The notes under the pieces were generated by a model. The model was not told the DNA's origin. It searched no databases and worked only from the letters and a program-made list of their open reading frames with translations. The translations under genes and the position numbers were made by a program. 64,000 nt of DNA from Psychroflexus lacisalsi (GTDB lineage Bacteria > Bacteroidota > Bacteroidia > Flavobacteriales > Flavobacteriaceae): the NCBI RefSeq assembly GCF_020164495.1, contig NZ_JAIQYZ010000001.1, forward strand, positions 496,001 to 560,000, read 5' to 3'. Numbering within the stretch: position 1 is the stretch's first letter; every line of letters begins with the position of its first letter. Positions 8,202 through 15,038 of the stretch are shown piece after piece.

Positions 8202-8510
8202 ATGTTTATTTATAATGTAACGACCAATATTGAAGTAAATGTCCACGACGAATGGGTAGAATGGATGAAAAACATCCATATTCCTGCGATGTTACAAACT
8301 GGAAAATTTGAAGGCGCAACCATGAGTCGAGTGGACGTGGTAGAATCTATGGGTGGAATCACTTATTCTGTTCAGTATAAAATTCAGAATAAAGTCACGT
8401 TGGAGCGTTACTTTGAGGAAAATGCTGAAGAGCTGAAAAAGCAAACCAAACTTTTTGAAGGCCAATTTGTAAGTTTTAGAACCGAAATGGAAATTGTACA
8501 TGAGCAATAA
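8202..8510 (+). CDS. DUF4286 family protein
   Basis: A 102-residue cytoplasmic protein matching my recall of the Bacteroidota DUF4286 family (opening [21 protein letters not shown]; later [20 protein letters not shown]). It is probably a small ferredoxin-fold, antibiotic-monooxygenase-like domain; no activity is known to me. It begins one base after the TPR gene and overlaps the start of rsmA by 11 bases, so it is translated from the same message. Confidence 0.88.
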   Translation: MFIYNVTTNIEVNVHDEWVEWMKNIHIPAMLQTGKFEGATMSRVDVVESMGGITYSVQYKIQNKVTLERYFEENAEELKKQTKLFEGQFVSFRTEMEIVHEQ

Positions 8511-9366
8511 AGAGCGACCAACTATAGACGACGAAGTTTTCAAAGCCAATTTTGAGCAAGGTATTCGTGAGGTGAAAGCCAAGAAGCATTTGGGCCAACA
8601 TTTTTTAAACGACGAAGAGGTGTCCAAGCGCATTGCTGAAACTCTTCAAAAAGATAATTACCAAAACCTATTGGAAATAGGGCCAGGGATGGGAGTTCTC
8701 ACCAAATATCTGCTTGAGAAGTACGATAGATTTATCGCTATGGATCTTGATAGAGAATCTATTGCTTATCTTAATTCCACCTTCAAAAGGGAGCACGGAA
8801 TTGAGGGAAATCCTAAAGCCTTGAAAGTTGAAGAGGCCGACTTTCTTAAAGTTGATTTATCTGAGTATTTTGGAGATGAGCAATTTGCTATTATTGGTAA
8901 CTTCCCTTATAATATTTCGACTCAAATCGTTTTTAAAGCTTTGGAATACAAAGAACAAATCCCAGAATTTTCTGGCATGTTTCAAAAAGAAGTGGCAGAG
9001 CGTATTTGTGCTAAAGAAGGCAGCAAAACCTATGGTATTTTATCGGTATTGACTCAGGCCTACTACACTGCTGAATATTTGTTTACCGTTCCGCCAGAGG
9101 CTTTCGATCCGCCACCCAAAATCAATAGTGGTGTGTTAAGATTACAACGAAAAGAAAATTATGAGTTGCCTTGCGAAGAAAAAAAACTAAGAGATGTGGT
9201 GAAAACCGCTTTTCAGCAGCGAAGAAAAACGCTTCGTAATAGTTTAAAAAAATTCAACTTATCGCCAGAATTAAGAGAAGACGCTATCTTTGCTCAACGC
9301 CCAGAACAACTGAGCGTGGAGCAATTTATTGAGTTGACAATTAAAATAAGCGAAGATGGCATTTGA
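8500..9366 (+). CDS. rsmA: 16S rRNA (adenine(1518)/adenine(1519)-N6)-dimethyltransferase
   Basis: A 288-residue S-adenosylmethionine-dependent enzyme (KsgA family) that dimethylates two adenines near the 3' end of 16S rRNA during late 30S assembly. The signature [11 protein letters not shown] appears at about residues 31-41, the SAM-binding motif [12 protein letters not shown] at about 57-68, and the NFPYNIS catalytic motif at about 135-141. With ATG 8500 there is an N-terminal extension of some 28 residues compared with the short family members; an in-frame GTG just before [10 protein letters not shown] is an alternative start. Overlaps its neighbours by 11 bases on both sides. Confidence 0.96.
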   Translation: MSNKERPTIDDEVFKANFEQGIREVKAKKHLGQHFLNDEEVSKRIAETLQKDNYQNLLEIGPGMGVLTKYLLEKYDRFIAMDLDRESIAYLNSTFKREHGIEGNPKALKVEEADFLKVDLSEYFGDEQFAIIGNFPYNISTQIVFKALEYKEQIPEFSGMFQKEVAERICAKEGSKTYGILSVLTQAYYTAEYLFTVPPEAFDPPPKINSGVLRLQRKENYELPCEEKKLRDVVKTAFQQRRKTLRNSLKKFNLSPELREDAIFAQRPEQLSVEQFIELTIKISEDGI

Positions 9367-10705
9367 ACTCACCAAAGAATTAATTGAGAAGATAGAAACT
9401 CTCATTGAAGAAAAAAATGACTATGAGTTAGAATCACATCTAGAAGAATATCACCACGCTGATATTGCAGAGGTTCTTGACGAATTAAGTCTGGATGATG
9501 CCACCTACATTATCAAGCTTCTTGGTAGCGATCAAACTTCTGAGGTTTTGATGGAAATGGGTGAAGACGATCGGGAAAAAATTCTCCGAAACCTCAATGC
9601 CAAGGAAATTGCTGAGGAAATTGAAGAAATGGACACCGATGATGCGGCAGATATCGTTTCAGAATTGTCAGAAGATATCAAGTCTCAGGTCATTTCTAAC
9701 ATCAAGGATAAGGAACACGCCGAAAATATCGTTGAATTACTTAAGTACGATGAAGATTCTGCAGGGGGATTGATGGCAAAAGAGTTGATAAAAGTCAACG
9801 AAAACTGGAGTGTGACCGGTTGTATGACCGAAATGAGGAATCAGGCTGAAAATGTGACCCGCGTGCATTCCATATACGTGGTAGATAACAAAGGAAAACT
9901 AAAAGGCAGACTCTCGCTCAAAGATCTGATCACAGCGCCAAGCAAAGCAGAGATAGCTGATGTTTATATAACCAATGTAGATTATGTTGATGTGCATACG
10001 CCTGGAGACGAAGTGGCTCGGGTCATGCAAAAATACGACCTAGAAGCGATTCCCGTTGTGGATGAATTTGGAAGATTGGTAGGAAGAATTACAGTAGATG
10101 ATATTATCGATTTCATCAAAGAAGAAGCCGAAAAGGATTACCAAATGGCGGCTGGTATTTCCGAAGATGTAGAAGCCGATTCTACCATCTGGCAATTGAC
10201 CAGAGCGAGATTGCCGTGGCTTATTTTAGGTCTTTTTGGAGGTTTGGGAGCCGTTTATGTCATGCAGGGTTTCGACTCCGCTTTGGAGAATTATGAAATC
10301 CTTTTCTTTTTTACCCCATTGATTGCCGCCATGGCCGGAAACGTTGGGGTTCAATCTTCAGCGATTATTGTACAAGGTCTGGCCAACGATACCGTTAGGG
10401 ACAGTTTAGCCAAGCGATTGCTCAAAGAAGTAACACTTAGCATTATTAACGGAACTGCTTTGGGTTTATTGGTCATTGGTTTTGGAGCTGTCACGTCCAT
10501 GGCATTTCTGGTGAGTATCACTATTGCTGTCTCTATACTTTCGGTGATTATTATGGCAGCTTTGATTGGTACTTTCGTTCCTATTATTTTGAACAACAGA
10601 GGCATCGACCCAGCCATTGCCACGGGTCCGTTTATTACGACAAGTAATGATATCATAGGAATTTTAGCCTATTTTTATATTGCCAAATTAATTCTGAATT
10701 TCTAG
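9356..10705 (+). CDS. mgtE: Magnesium transporter MgtE
   Basis: A 449-residue inner-membrane Mg2+ channel/transporter. The acidic superhelical N domain (residues 1 to about 130, rich in Asp/Glu pairs such as [12 protein letters not shown]) is followed by two CBS domains (about 135-255) and five membrane helices (about 283-449, with the conserved [16 protein letters not shown] stretch). The N and CBS domains close the pore when Mg2+ is bound in the homologues of known structure. No M-box riboswitch is possible, since the gene lies inside an operon and overlaps rsmA by 11 bases. Confidence 0.97.
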   Translation: MAFELTKELIEKIETLIEEKNDYELESHLEEYHHADIAEVLDELSLDDATYIIKLLGSDQTSEVLMEMGEDDREKILRNLNAKEIAEEIEEMDTDDAADIVSELSEDIKSQVISNIKDKEHAENIVELLKYDEDSAGGLMAKELIKVNENWSVTGCMTEMRNQAENVTRVHSIYVVDNKGKLKGRLSLKDLITAPSKAEIADVYITNVDYVDVHTPGDEVARVMQKYDLEAIPVVDEFGRLVGRITVDDIIDFIKEEAEKDYQMAAGISEDVEADSTIWQLTRARLPWLILGLFGGLGAVYVMQGFDSALENYEILFFFTPLIAAMAGNVGVQSSAIIVQGLANDTVRDSLAKRLLKEVTLSIINGTALGLLVIGFGAVTSMAFLVSITIAVSILSVIIMAALIGTFVPIILNNRGIDPAIATGPFITTSNDIIGILAYFYIAKLILNF

Positions 10706-10708
10706 CAG

Positions 10709-11119
10709 ATGACCCCGATTCCATTTCAGAAAGATTTAGTTGTCAAAAAAGAACATCTGGATAATCAAAACCATGTCAATAATTTAGAATACATCAAGTG
10801 GATTTTAGAAATTTCAGAATCGCATTGGATCGCCACAACGTCTGCTGAAATAAGAAAAAAATATGCCTGGTTTGTAGTCGATCATTATATTCAGTACAAA
10901 CGTCAAGCCTTCCTCGGCGACGAATTAATTTTGAAAACCTGGATAGGAAAGTACTCCAAAGTCAAGACAGAACGCCACGTACACATCCTTCGTAAAAGCG
11001 ATGGCAAAACCATTGTTGAAGCCAAAACCAACTGGTGTCTTATAGACAGCCAAACCAAAAAACTAACACTTATTACCTCAGAGGTTTTAAAACCTTATTT
11101 TGAATTTGAATCTGCTTAG
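10709..11119 (+). CDS. Acyl-CoA thioesterase, hotdog fold (YbgC/4-HBT type)
   Basis: A 136-residue single hotdog domain. The segment LDNQNHVNNLEYIKWI contains the family's catalytic region (Asp followed by the Asn-His-Val-Asn helix start). Later strands (VVDHYIQYKRQAFLGDELILKTWIGKY) fit the 4-hydroxybenzoyl-CoA thioesterase group. It hydrolyses some acyl-CoA or acyl-ACP; the substrate is not predictable. Starts 3 bases after mgtE and is the last gene of the cluster. Confidence 0.9.
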   Translation: MTPIPFQKDLVVKKEHLDNQNHVNNLEYIKWILEISESHWIATTSAEIRKKYAWFVVDHYIQYKRQAFLGDELILKTWIGKYSKVKTERHVHILRKSDGKTIVEAKTNWCLIDSQTKKLTLITSEVLKPYFEFESA

Positions 11120-11158
11120 ATTAATACTATAGCGATATTCAGCTTAAACTTTAGGACT

Positions 11159-12097
11159 ATGAAAATATTACATCTGGACAGTAATCATCCACTGATGATA
11201 GAGGAATTGACCAAATTGGGTTTCGATAACACTGAAGATTTTACGAGTACAAAAACTGAGGTGGAAGCTAAAATTCATGAGTTTGATGGCATCATCATTC
11301 GCAGTCGGTTTTCAATAGATAAGAGTTTTTTAGATAAAGCCACAAACTTAAAATTCATCGGTAGAGTAGGAGCTGGCCTAGAAAATATCGATGTAGACTA
11401 TGCAGAGCAAAAGGGAGTTAAACTTTACAACGCTCCAGAAGGCAATCGCAATGCGGTATCAGAACACGCTTTGGGAATGTTACTAAGCTTGTTTAATAAA
11501 TTGCAAACTGCTCACGATGAGGTGGTGAATGGAAAATGGCGACGAGAAGCCAATCGCGGTTATGAGTTGGAAGGCAAAACCGTAGGTATTATTGGTTATG
11601 GCAATACAGGTAAAGCTTTTGCCAGAAAATTGAGCGGATTCGATTGTGAGGTATTGTGTTATGATATTTTAGATGAGGTTGGTGATCAAAACGCGAGGCA
11701 AGTGAGTCTCGATGAGTTAAAAGTTAAAGCTGATGTCATCAGTTTGCATACGCCACAAACTCACTTGACTTTAGGAATGATCAATGCTGAATTTATCAAT
11801 TCAATGAAAAACCCCTTTTGGATCATCAATACCGCCAGAGGTAAAAGTGTGGTCACCGAAGATTTGGTCAACGGACTTCGATCCGGAAAAGTGCTGGGCG
11901 CAGGTTTAGATGTGTTGGAGTATGAAAAATCCTCCTTTGAAGATATGTTTACCTCAAGTCATCAACTTCCCCAAGCCTTTCAATATTTAATGAAAGCCGA
12001 TAATGTCCTGTTGAGTCCCCACGTGGCTGGCTGGACGTTTGAAAGTCACCTGAAGCTCGCCCAGACAATTGTGGATAAGATTGACAGGGATTTTTAA
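11159..12097 (+). CDS. D-2-hydroxyacid dehydrogenase (D-3-phosphoglycerate dehydrogenase-like)
   Basis: A 312-residue NAD-dependent dehydrogenase. The substrate domain is followed by the Rossmann motif VGIIGYGNTGKAFA (about residues 141-154). The catalytic Arg region INTARGKSVV, the Glu-containing loop GLDVLEYEKSS and the His in LLSPHVAGWT are all present. It lacks the C-terminal ACT domain of full-length SerA. It may be the serine-pathway phosphoglycerate dehydrogenase or a related 2-ketoacid reductase; no serB or serC lies nearby to decide. Separate 5' spacer of 39 bases from the thioesterase gene. Confidence 0.9.
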   Translation: MKILHLDSNHPLMIEELTKLGFDNTEDFTSTKTEVEAKIHEFDGIIIRSRFSIDKSFLDKATNLKFIGRVGAGLENIDVDYAEQKGVKLYNAPEGNRNAVSEHALGMLLSLFNKLQTAHDEVVNGKWRREANRGYELEGKTVGIIGYGNTGKAFARKLSGFDCEVLCYDILDEVGDQNARQVSLDELKVKADVISLHTPQTHLTLGMINAEFINSMKNPFWIINTARGKSVVTEDLVNGLRSGKVLGAGLDVLEYEKSSFEDMFTSSHQLPQAFQYLMKADNVLLSPHVAGWTFESHLKLAQTIVDKIDRDF

Positions 12098-12110
12098 TCC
12101 CATCCCTAAG

Positions 12111-12171
12111 CCTTCCCCAAAAGAGGAAGGGGATAAAAAATCCCCTCCCAACCTCCCCAAAGAATAGGAGT
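12111..12171. repeat. G/C-block hairpin repeat, REP-like
   Basis: Two overlapping perfect hairpins (CCTTCC/GGAAGG at 12111-12130 and AGGGGAT/ATCCCCT at 12128-12146) are followed by CCCAACCTCCCC. It looks like the degenerate CCTCCCC-type intergenic repeats seen in many flavobacteria. It lies directly after the dehydrogenase stop and may also act as its terminator, although a T tract is lacking. Confidence 0.55.
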
Positions 12172-12248
12172 AAAGTCTTTTCATCAATTAAAGAATAATC
12201 AATTTACGGTCTAGTGACTAAGGCTTTAGCAATAATTATGTAAAGAAC

Positions 12249-12285
12249 TATGGTTTTCACGTAACAAGAGTAGGGTCGAACCGTA
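12249..12285. promoter_or_regulatory. Degenerate twin-palindrome operator copy
   Basis: TATGGTTTTCACGTA (12249-12263) and TAGGGTCGAACCGTA (12271-12285), centres 22 bases apart, are an imperfect copy of the twin palindrome at 14708-14744. They share the linker ACAAGAG. A near -7 box TATATTTT follows at 12305-12312. The next gene is the aspartic protease lipoprotein, whose ATG is about 215 bases downstream. The rest of 12172-12499 shows no gene or clear structure. Confidence 0.5.
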
Positions 12286-12499
12286 CTTCTTAAAAAATAT
12301 AAAGTATATTTTTATCGAATTAAATTACTTCTGATGAGATTATTGTAGAAATTTCAAAAACGGAAATTCTCAATTAGATTGAAGCTTGCCCCCCTATTTT
12401 TCTGTTTGGAAACACTTAATGACCCTTTAGATGGTTTAAATAGCATCAGGTTTAGTAAAATCCTGTTATCAATTATTAATTTTAAACTAGTAAAAAGAG

Positions 12500-13636
12500 A
12501 TGAAATCAAGTTATTATTGTAGTATTAAAATACTTTCATTTATTTTTATAATCAGCGCTCTACAAGGCTGTGGTCTTGTGAGTATGATGGTGGATGAAGA
12601 ATTTGAAAAAGTTGACGATACATTAAACCTAAATCTTAATAAAAACGGTTTAACTTTTCCAGTTCTAATAAACAATAATGAAACCTCACTTGTTTTTGAC
12701 ACTGGATCTACTATACCTTTTCTTTATGATGAAAAAGTCTTAAATAATAGAAAGCCTGACAAGATATCTAACTTTGGTAAAGTTAATTATTTTGGTAATA
12801 AATTGGATTTTTACCGAACTCCTTTAAGTTTTGAAAATGACCTTTTTAAATCTAATAATACCGTATTTGTTGTTCTTCCTGATCTTTATGCCTTAAATGA
12901 TTGTTCAAAACGGGAAGTTACGGGCGGTTTTTATGGTAAATATTTTTTGGATAAAATTTTAAATCTCAATTTTGAACATAAGAAACTGTTTATACTAGAT
13001 AGCTTAAAAACAACAACTTATACTGAAATTGAATCTAAGTTTTTTGATCTAATACAAATCCAAATTAAACTCAATGTAAATGGTAAAAGTGAATGGTTTC
13101 ATTTCGATACAGGAAATGTTTTATATCCTATCATAGTAAATCAAAATTCAGAAGTAATCAAGGATGCAAAATATGATTTTAATGTGAAATCCAATAGGTT
13201 GAGTTTAGTTGAAAAGCAAAACTCAACCTATTACTATCAGAATTATCAAATCAACTTTGCAGATGAACAAATTTCATCTTATGTAATATCCAATTCTGGA
13301 ATTAAAGAAAATAAATACAATAATGTAGGCTTACAATTTATTAAAAACTACAATTGGATCATTGATTATAAAAATCAAAAGGTTTATCACAAAAACTATA
13401 ACCAATCTCGACTTAATCCTATTCAAGTTTCTAAAGGCCATCTAAATAAATCTGCTGTAGAAAACGGAAAATTAGTTGTAATTCAAATGCTCGATCAAAT
13501 TGAAAATCAAAATTACGATTTAGGAGATCAAATTTTAAGTGTAAATGGAGCTTCAATTACTCCAGAAAATATTTGTTCTTACCAAGAATTATTAAATAAT
13601 TCAGACTGGCATATTCTAGATATAGAAACTCAATAA
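12500..13636 (+). CDS. Retropepsin-like aspartic protease lipoprotein with C-terminal PDZ domain
   Basis: A 378-residue protein with a lipoprotein signal (lipobox ALQGC, Cys24). Two aspartic protease motifs are visible, FDTGS (Asp67) and FDTGN (Asp203), about 136 residues apart. A short glycine-bearing segment GGFYGKYFLDKILNLNF resembles the hydrophobic-hydrophobic-Gly element of the fold. The C terminus (about 300-378, GDQILSVNGASI) is a PDZ-like domain. This layout fits the Bacteroidota aspartyl protease/PDZ proteins of the cell envelope; substrate unknown. The gene is more A/T-rich than its neighbours. It stands alone between a palindromic regulatory region and a strong terminator. Confidence 0.85.
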   Translation: MKSSYYCSIKILSFIFIISALQGCGLVSMMVDEEFEKVDDTLNLNLNKNGLTFPVLINNNETSLVFDTGSTIPFLYDEKVLNNRKPDKISNFGKVNYFGNKLDFYRTPLSFENDLFKSNNTVFVVLPDLYALNDCSKREVTGGFYGKYFLDKILNLNFEHKKLFILDSLKTTTYTEIESKFFDLIQIQIKLNVNGKSEWFHFDTGNVLYPIIVNQNSEVIKDAKYDFNVKSNRLSLVEKQNSTYYYQNYQINFADEQISSYVISNSGIKENKYNNVGLQFIKNYNWIIDYKNQKVYHKNYNQSRLNPIQVSKGHLNKSAVENGKLVVIQMLDQIENQNYDLGDQILSVNGASITPENICSYQELLNNSDWHILDIETQ

Positions 13637-13679
13637 AAATCTAATTAACTTCAATGCAATAAATAATTAAGTGTAACCT

Positions 13680-13716
13680 AAAAACCCCTCCTTGCATTTA
13701 GCAAGGAGGGGTTTTT
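13680..13716. terminator. Bidirectional terminator between the protease gene and ssb
   Basis: AAAAACCCCTCCTTGC and GCAAGGAGGGGTTTTT form a perfect 16-bp stem around ATTTA. A/T flanks serve as U tracts in both directions, so it can end both the plus-strand protease gene and the minus-strand ssb gene. Confidence 0.9.
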
Positions 13717-13734
13717 AGTTAAAGAAAGCCAAGC

Positions 13735-14073
13735 TTAAGCCTTCTGAGATGTCGGCACAATCTCCGAACAATTTACCTCGGTGATATAACGCTTCTCTCC
13801 ATCTTTGGTTTCGTAGGAGCGTGGAGCGAGTTTGCCTTTTACTAAGACTTCTTGTCCTTTTTTTACGTAAGTTTCAATAAAACTGGCAGTTTTGCCCCAG
13901 GCGATGATGTTATGCCAGTAGGTGTTGGTAACTTTTTCACCACTGTTATCGAAGTAAAACTCGTTAGTCGCGATGGAGAATTTGACTAATTTCTTTCCGG
14001 ATTCTAGGTTTACGACTTCCGGGTCTTGGCCTAAGTGGCCCATTAACTGCACTGAATTTTTTAAAGTACTCAT
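13735..14073 (-). CDS. ssb: Single-stranded DNA-binding protein, short form
   Basis: A 112-residue OB-fold protein with the SSB pattern (NSVQLMGHLGQDPEVVNLESGKKLVKFSIATNE, then NTYWHNIIAWGKTASFIETYVKKGQEVLVKGKL, then ITEVNCSEIVP). It ends directly after the OB domain with TSQKA, so it lacks the acidic DDxPF-type tail used to recruit replication partners. It may therefore be an accessory or plasmid/competence-type SSB rather than the essential replicative one, or simply a lineage-specific short form. Confidence 0.95.
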   Translation of the reverse strand: MSTLKNSVQLMGHLGQDPEVVNLESGKKLVKFSIATNEFYFDNSGEKVTNTYWHNIIAWGKTASFIETYVKKGQEVLVKGKLAPRSYETKDGEKRYITEVNCSEIVPTSQKA

Positions 14074-14209
14074 AACTATAAAATTTAATTGGTTTTAAAA
14101 ACTGACTCAGACTCTCTAAGTCATACCGACGGTGTTTCCGATCGACAAGGCAAAGATGCGGTGAGAGTTTTCTTTTAGTCGTCTGTTATCCAGTTACTTC
14201 CTTTTACTT

Positions 14210-14243
14210 ACGTTTACAAACGTTTGTAGTCGTTTATAAACGG
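14210..14243. repeat. Cluster of CGTTT/AAACG palindromes
   Basis: ACGTTTACAAACGT, an overlapping AAACGTTT and the perfect palindrome CGTTTATAAACG lie within 34 bases, about 140 bases upstream of the ssb start. It looks like a multi-site operator, possibly for control of ssb. Confidence 0.55.
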
Positions 14244-14440
14244 ATGATGATTGAGTTTATTTGAATATTTAGATCTTTAAAACCTTGGAGAGAATTTTAT
14301 AAGGCAATTACCAAAGTTCTAATAGAGTTTTAAATTCTTAATTCTTGTCATCTAAAGGATAAGACTGATGCTGAGGAGTAAAGAATATTTCCAGTCGAAG
14401 AGCAAAAGATTCCTCCTACTGTTGTAACGAAAAGACGCAT

Positions 14441-14497
14441 TTGTCGTCCTGAACGAGTTTGGCTGCAATGAACAGACAGATTTGCTTCAGGATTTTT
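14441..14497. repeat. REP-like element with TCCTGAA/TTCAGGA ends
   Basis: GTCGTCCTGAACGAGTTTG... to ...GATTTGCTTCAGGATTTTT resembles the intergenic 'TCATCCTGAAC...TTCAGGATC' type repeats that recur in Bacteroidota genomes. Only one copy is visible in this window. Confidence 0.45.
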
Positions 14498-14707
14498 TGT
14501 AGATATAAAAACTGTATCAAATCAAAACTGGGTAAAAAAAATCCTATTTAAATAAACGCCCAAAAGGCTTTTCGATTAAGCAAGTAATTTTTACCAATAA
14601 GAACCGACAAAAAATTTATTGATGTTCCTAATTCTGAGTAAAAACCAGTTTAAACCCTATGATCACTGACTTAAGCCTGGAAAATCGCTTTTTGATAACT
14701 AAAAATG

Positions 14708-14744
14708 TACGGTTTAACCGTAACAAGAGTACGGTCGAACCGTA
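14708..14744 (+). promoter_or_regulatory. Twin palindromic operator upstream of the sensor kinase operon
   Basis: TACGGTTTAACCGTA (14708-14722) and TACGGTCGAACCGTA (14730-14744) are near-identical palindromes with centres 22 bases (two helical turns) apart. The downstream copy occupies the place where a -33 box would be, centred about 42 bases before the expected start site. This is the usual geometry for an activator that contacts polymerase. Confidence 0.72.
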
Positions 14745-14766
14745 ATTCAATTGTTTTTTAGTGACT

Positions 14767-14774
14767 TACATTTG
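14767..14774 (+). promoter_or_regulatory. -7 box of the small-lipoprotein/kinase operon
   Basis: TACATTTG matches TAnnTTTG. No TTTG lies 19 bases upstream; the operator palindrome is there instead. About 37 bases of leader precede the ATG at 14816. Confidence 0.65.
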
Positions 14775-14815
14775 TATAAACAAAAACACAAACATTAATT
14801 TTAAAACTTAGAGTT

Positions 14816-14995
14816 ATGAAAAAGATTATCGGAATTTTCACAATGGTATGCTTATTTTTCTTTGCAGGATGTTCACCAGAAGCGTTTAGCGACGATCAAT
14901 ACGAAGGAGAAACTCCAGAAGAGATTTTTGGAAATGGTGGAGAAAATAGAGTTCATAGAGCTACAAATACTCCGCCTGATGATAGTGATCTTTAA
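14816..14995 (+). CDS. Small lipoprotein (59 residues)
   Basis: A 59-residue frame with a clean lipoprotein signal (MKKIIGIFTMVCLFFFAGC, lipobox Cys19) and a 40-residue acidic mature part ending NTPPDDSDL. It is unlike any family I know. It has its own promoter with twin operator palindromes and ends 43 bases before the sensor kinase gene, so it is probably co-transcribed with it. A role as a ligand, accessory subunit or processed signal for the kinase is only a guess from position. Confidence 0.75.
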   Translation: MKKIIGIFTMVCLFFFAGCSPEAFSDDQYEGETPEEIFGNGGENRVHRATNTPPDDSDL

Positions 14996-15038
14996 AATTT
15001 AATTTTAGTAGTTTAGACAAGATTTTAGAACGGACTTA

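Larger units (their letters stand above)
14074..14815. other. 742-base gene-poor region with regulatory palindromes
   Basis: No reading frame here looks coding. The stretch holds the ssb upstream region, a CGTTT palindrome cluster (14210-14243), a REP-like TCCTGAA...TTCAGGA element (14441-14497), twin operator palindromes (14708-14744) and the -7 box of the small-lipoprotein/kinase operon (14767-14774). The remaining sequence between about 14250 and 14440 and between 14500 and 14700 shows nothing I can name. Confidence 0.7.

Noticed and set aside
13735-14073. Truncated ssb pseudogene
   Set aside because: The protein is short because the acidic tail is missing, but the OB domain is complete and the frame intact, so it is treated as a real short SSB.
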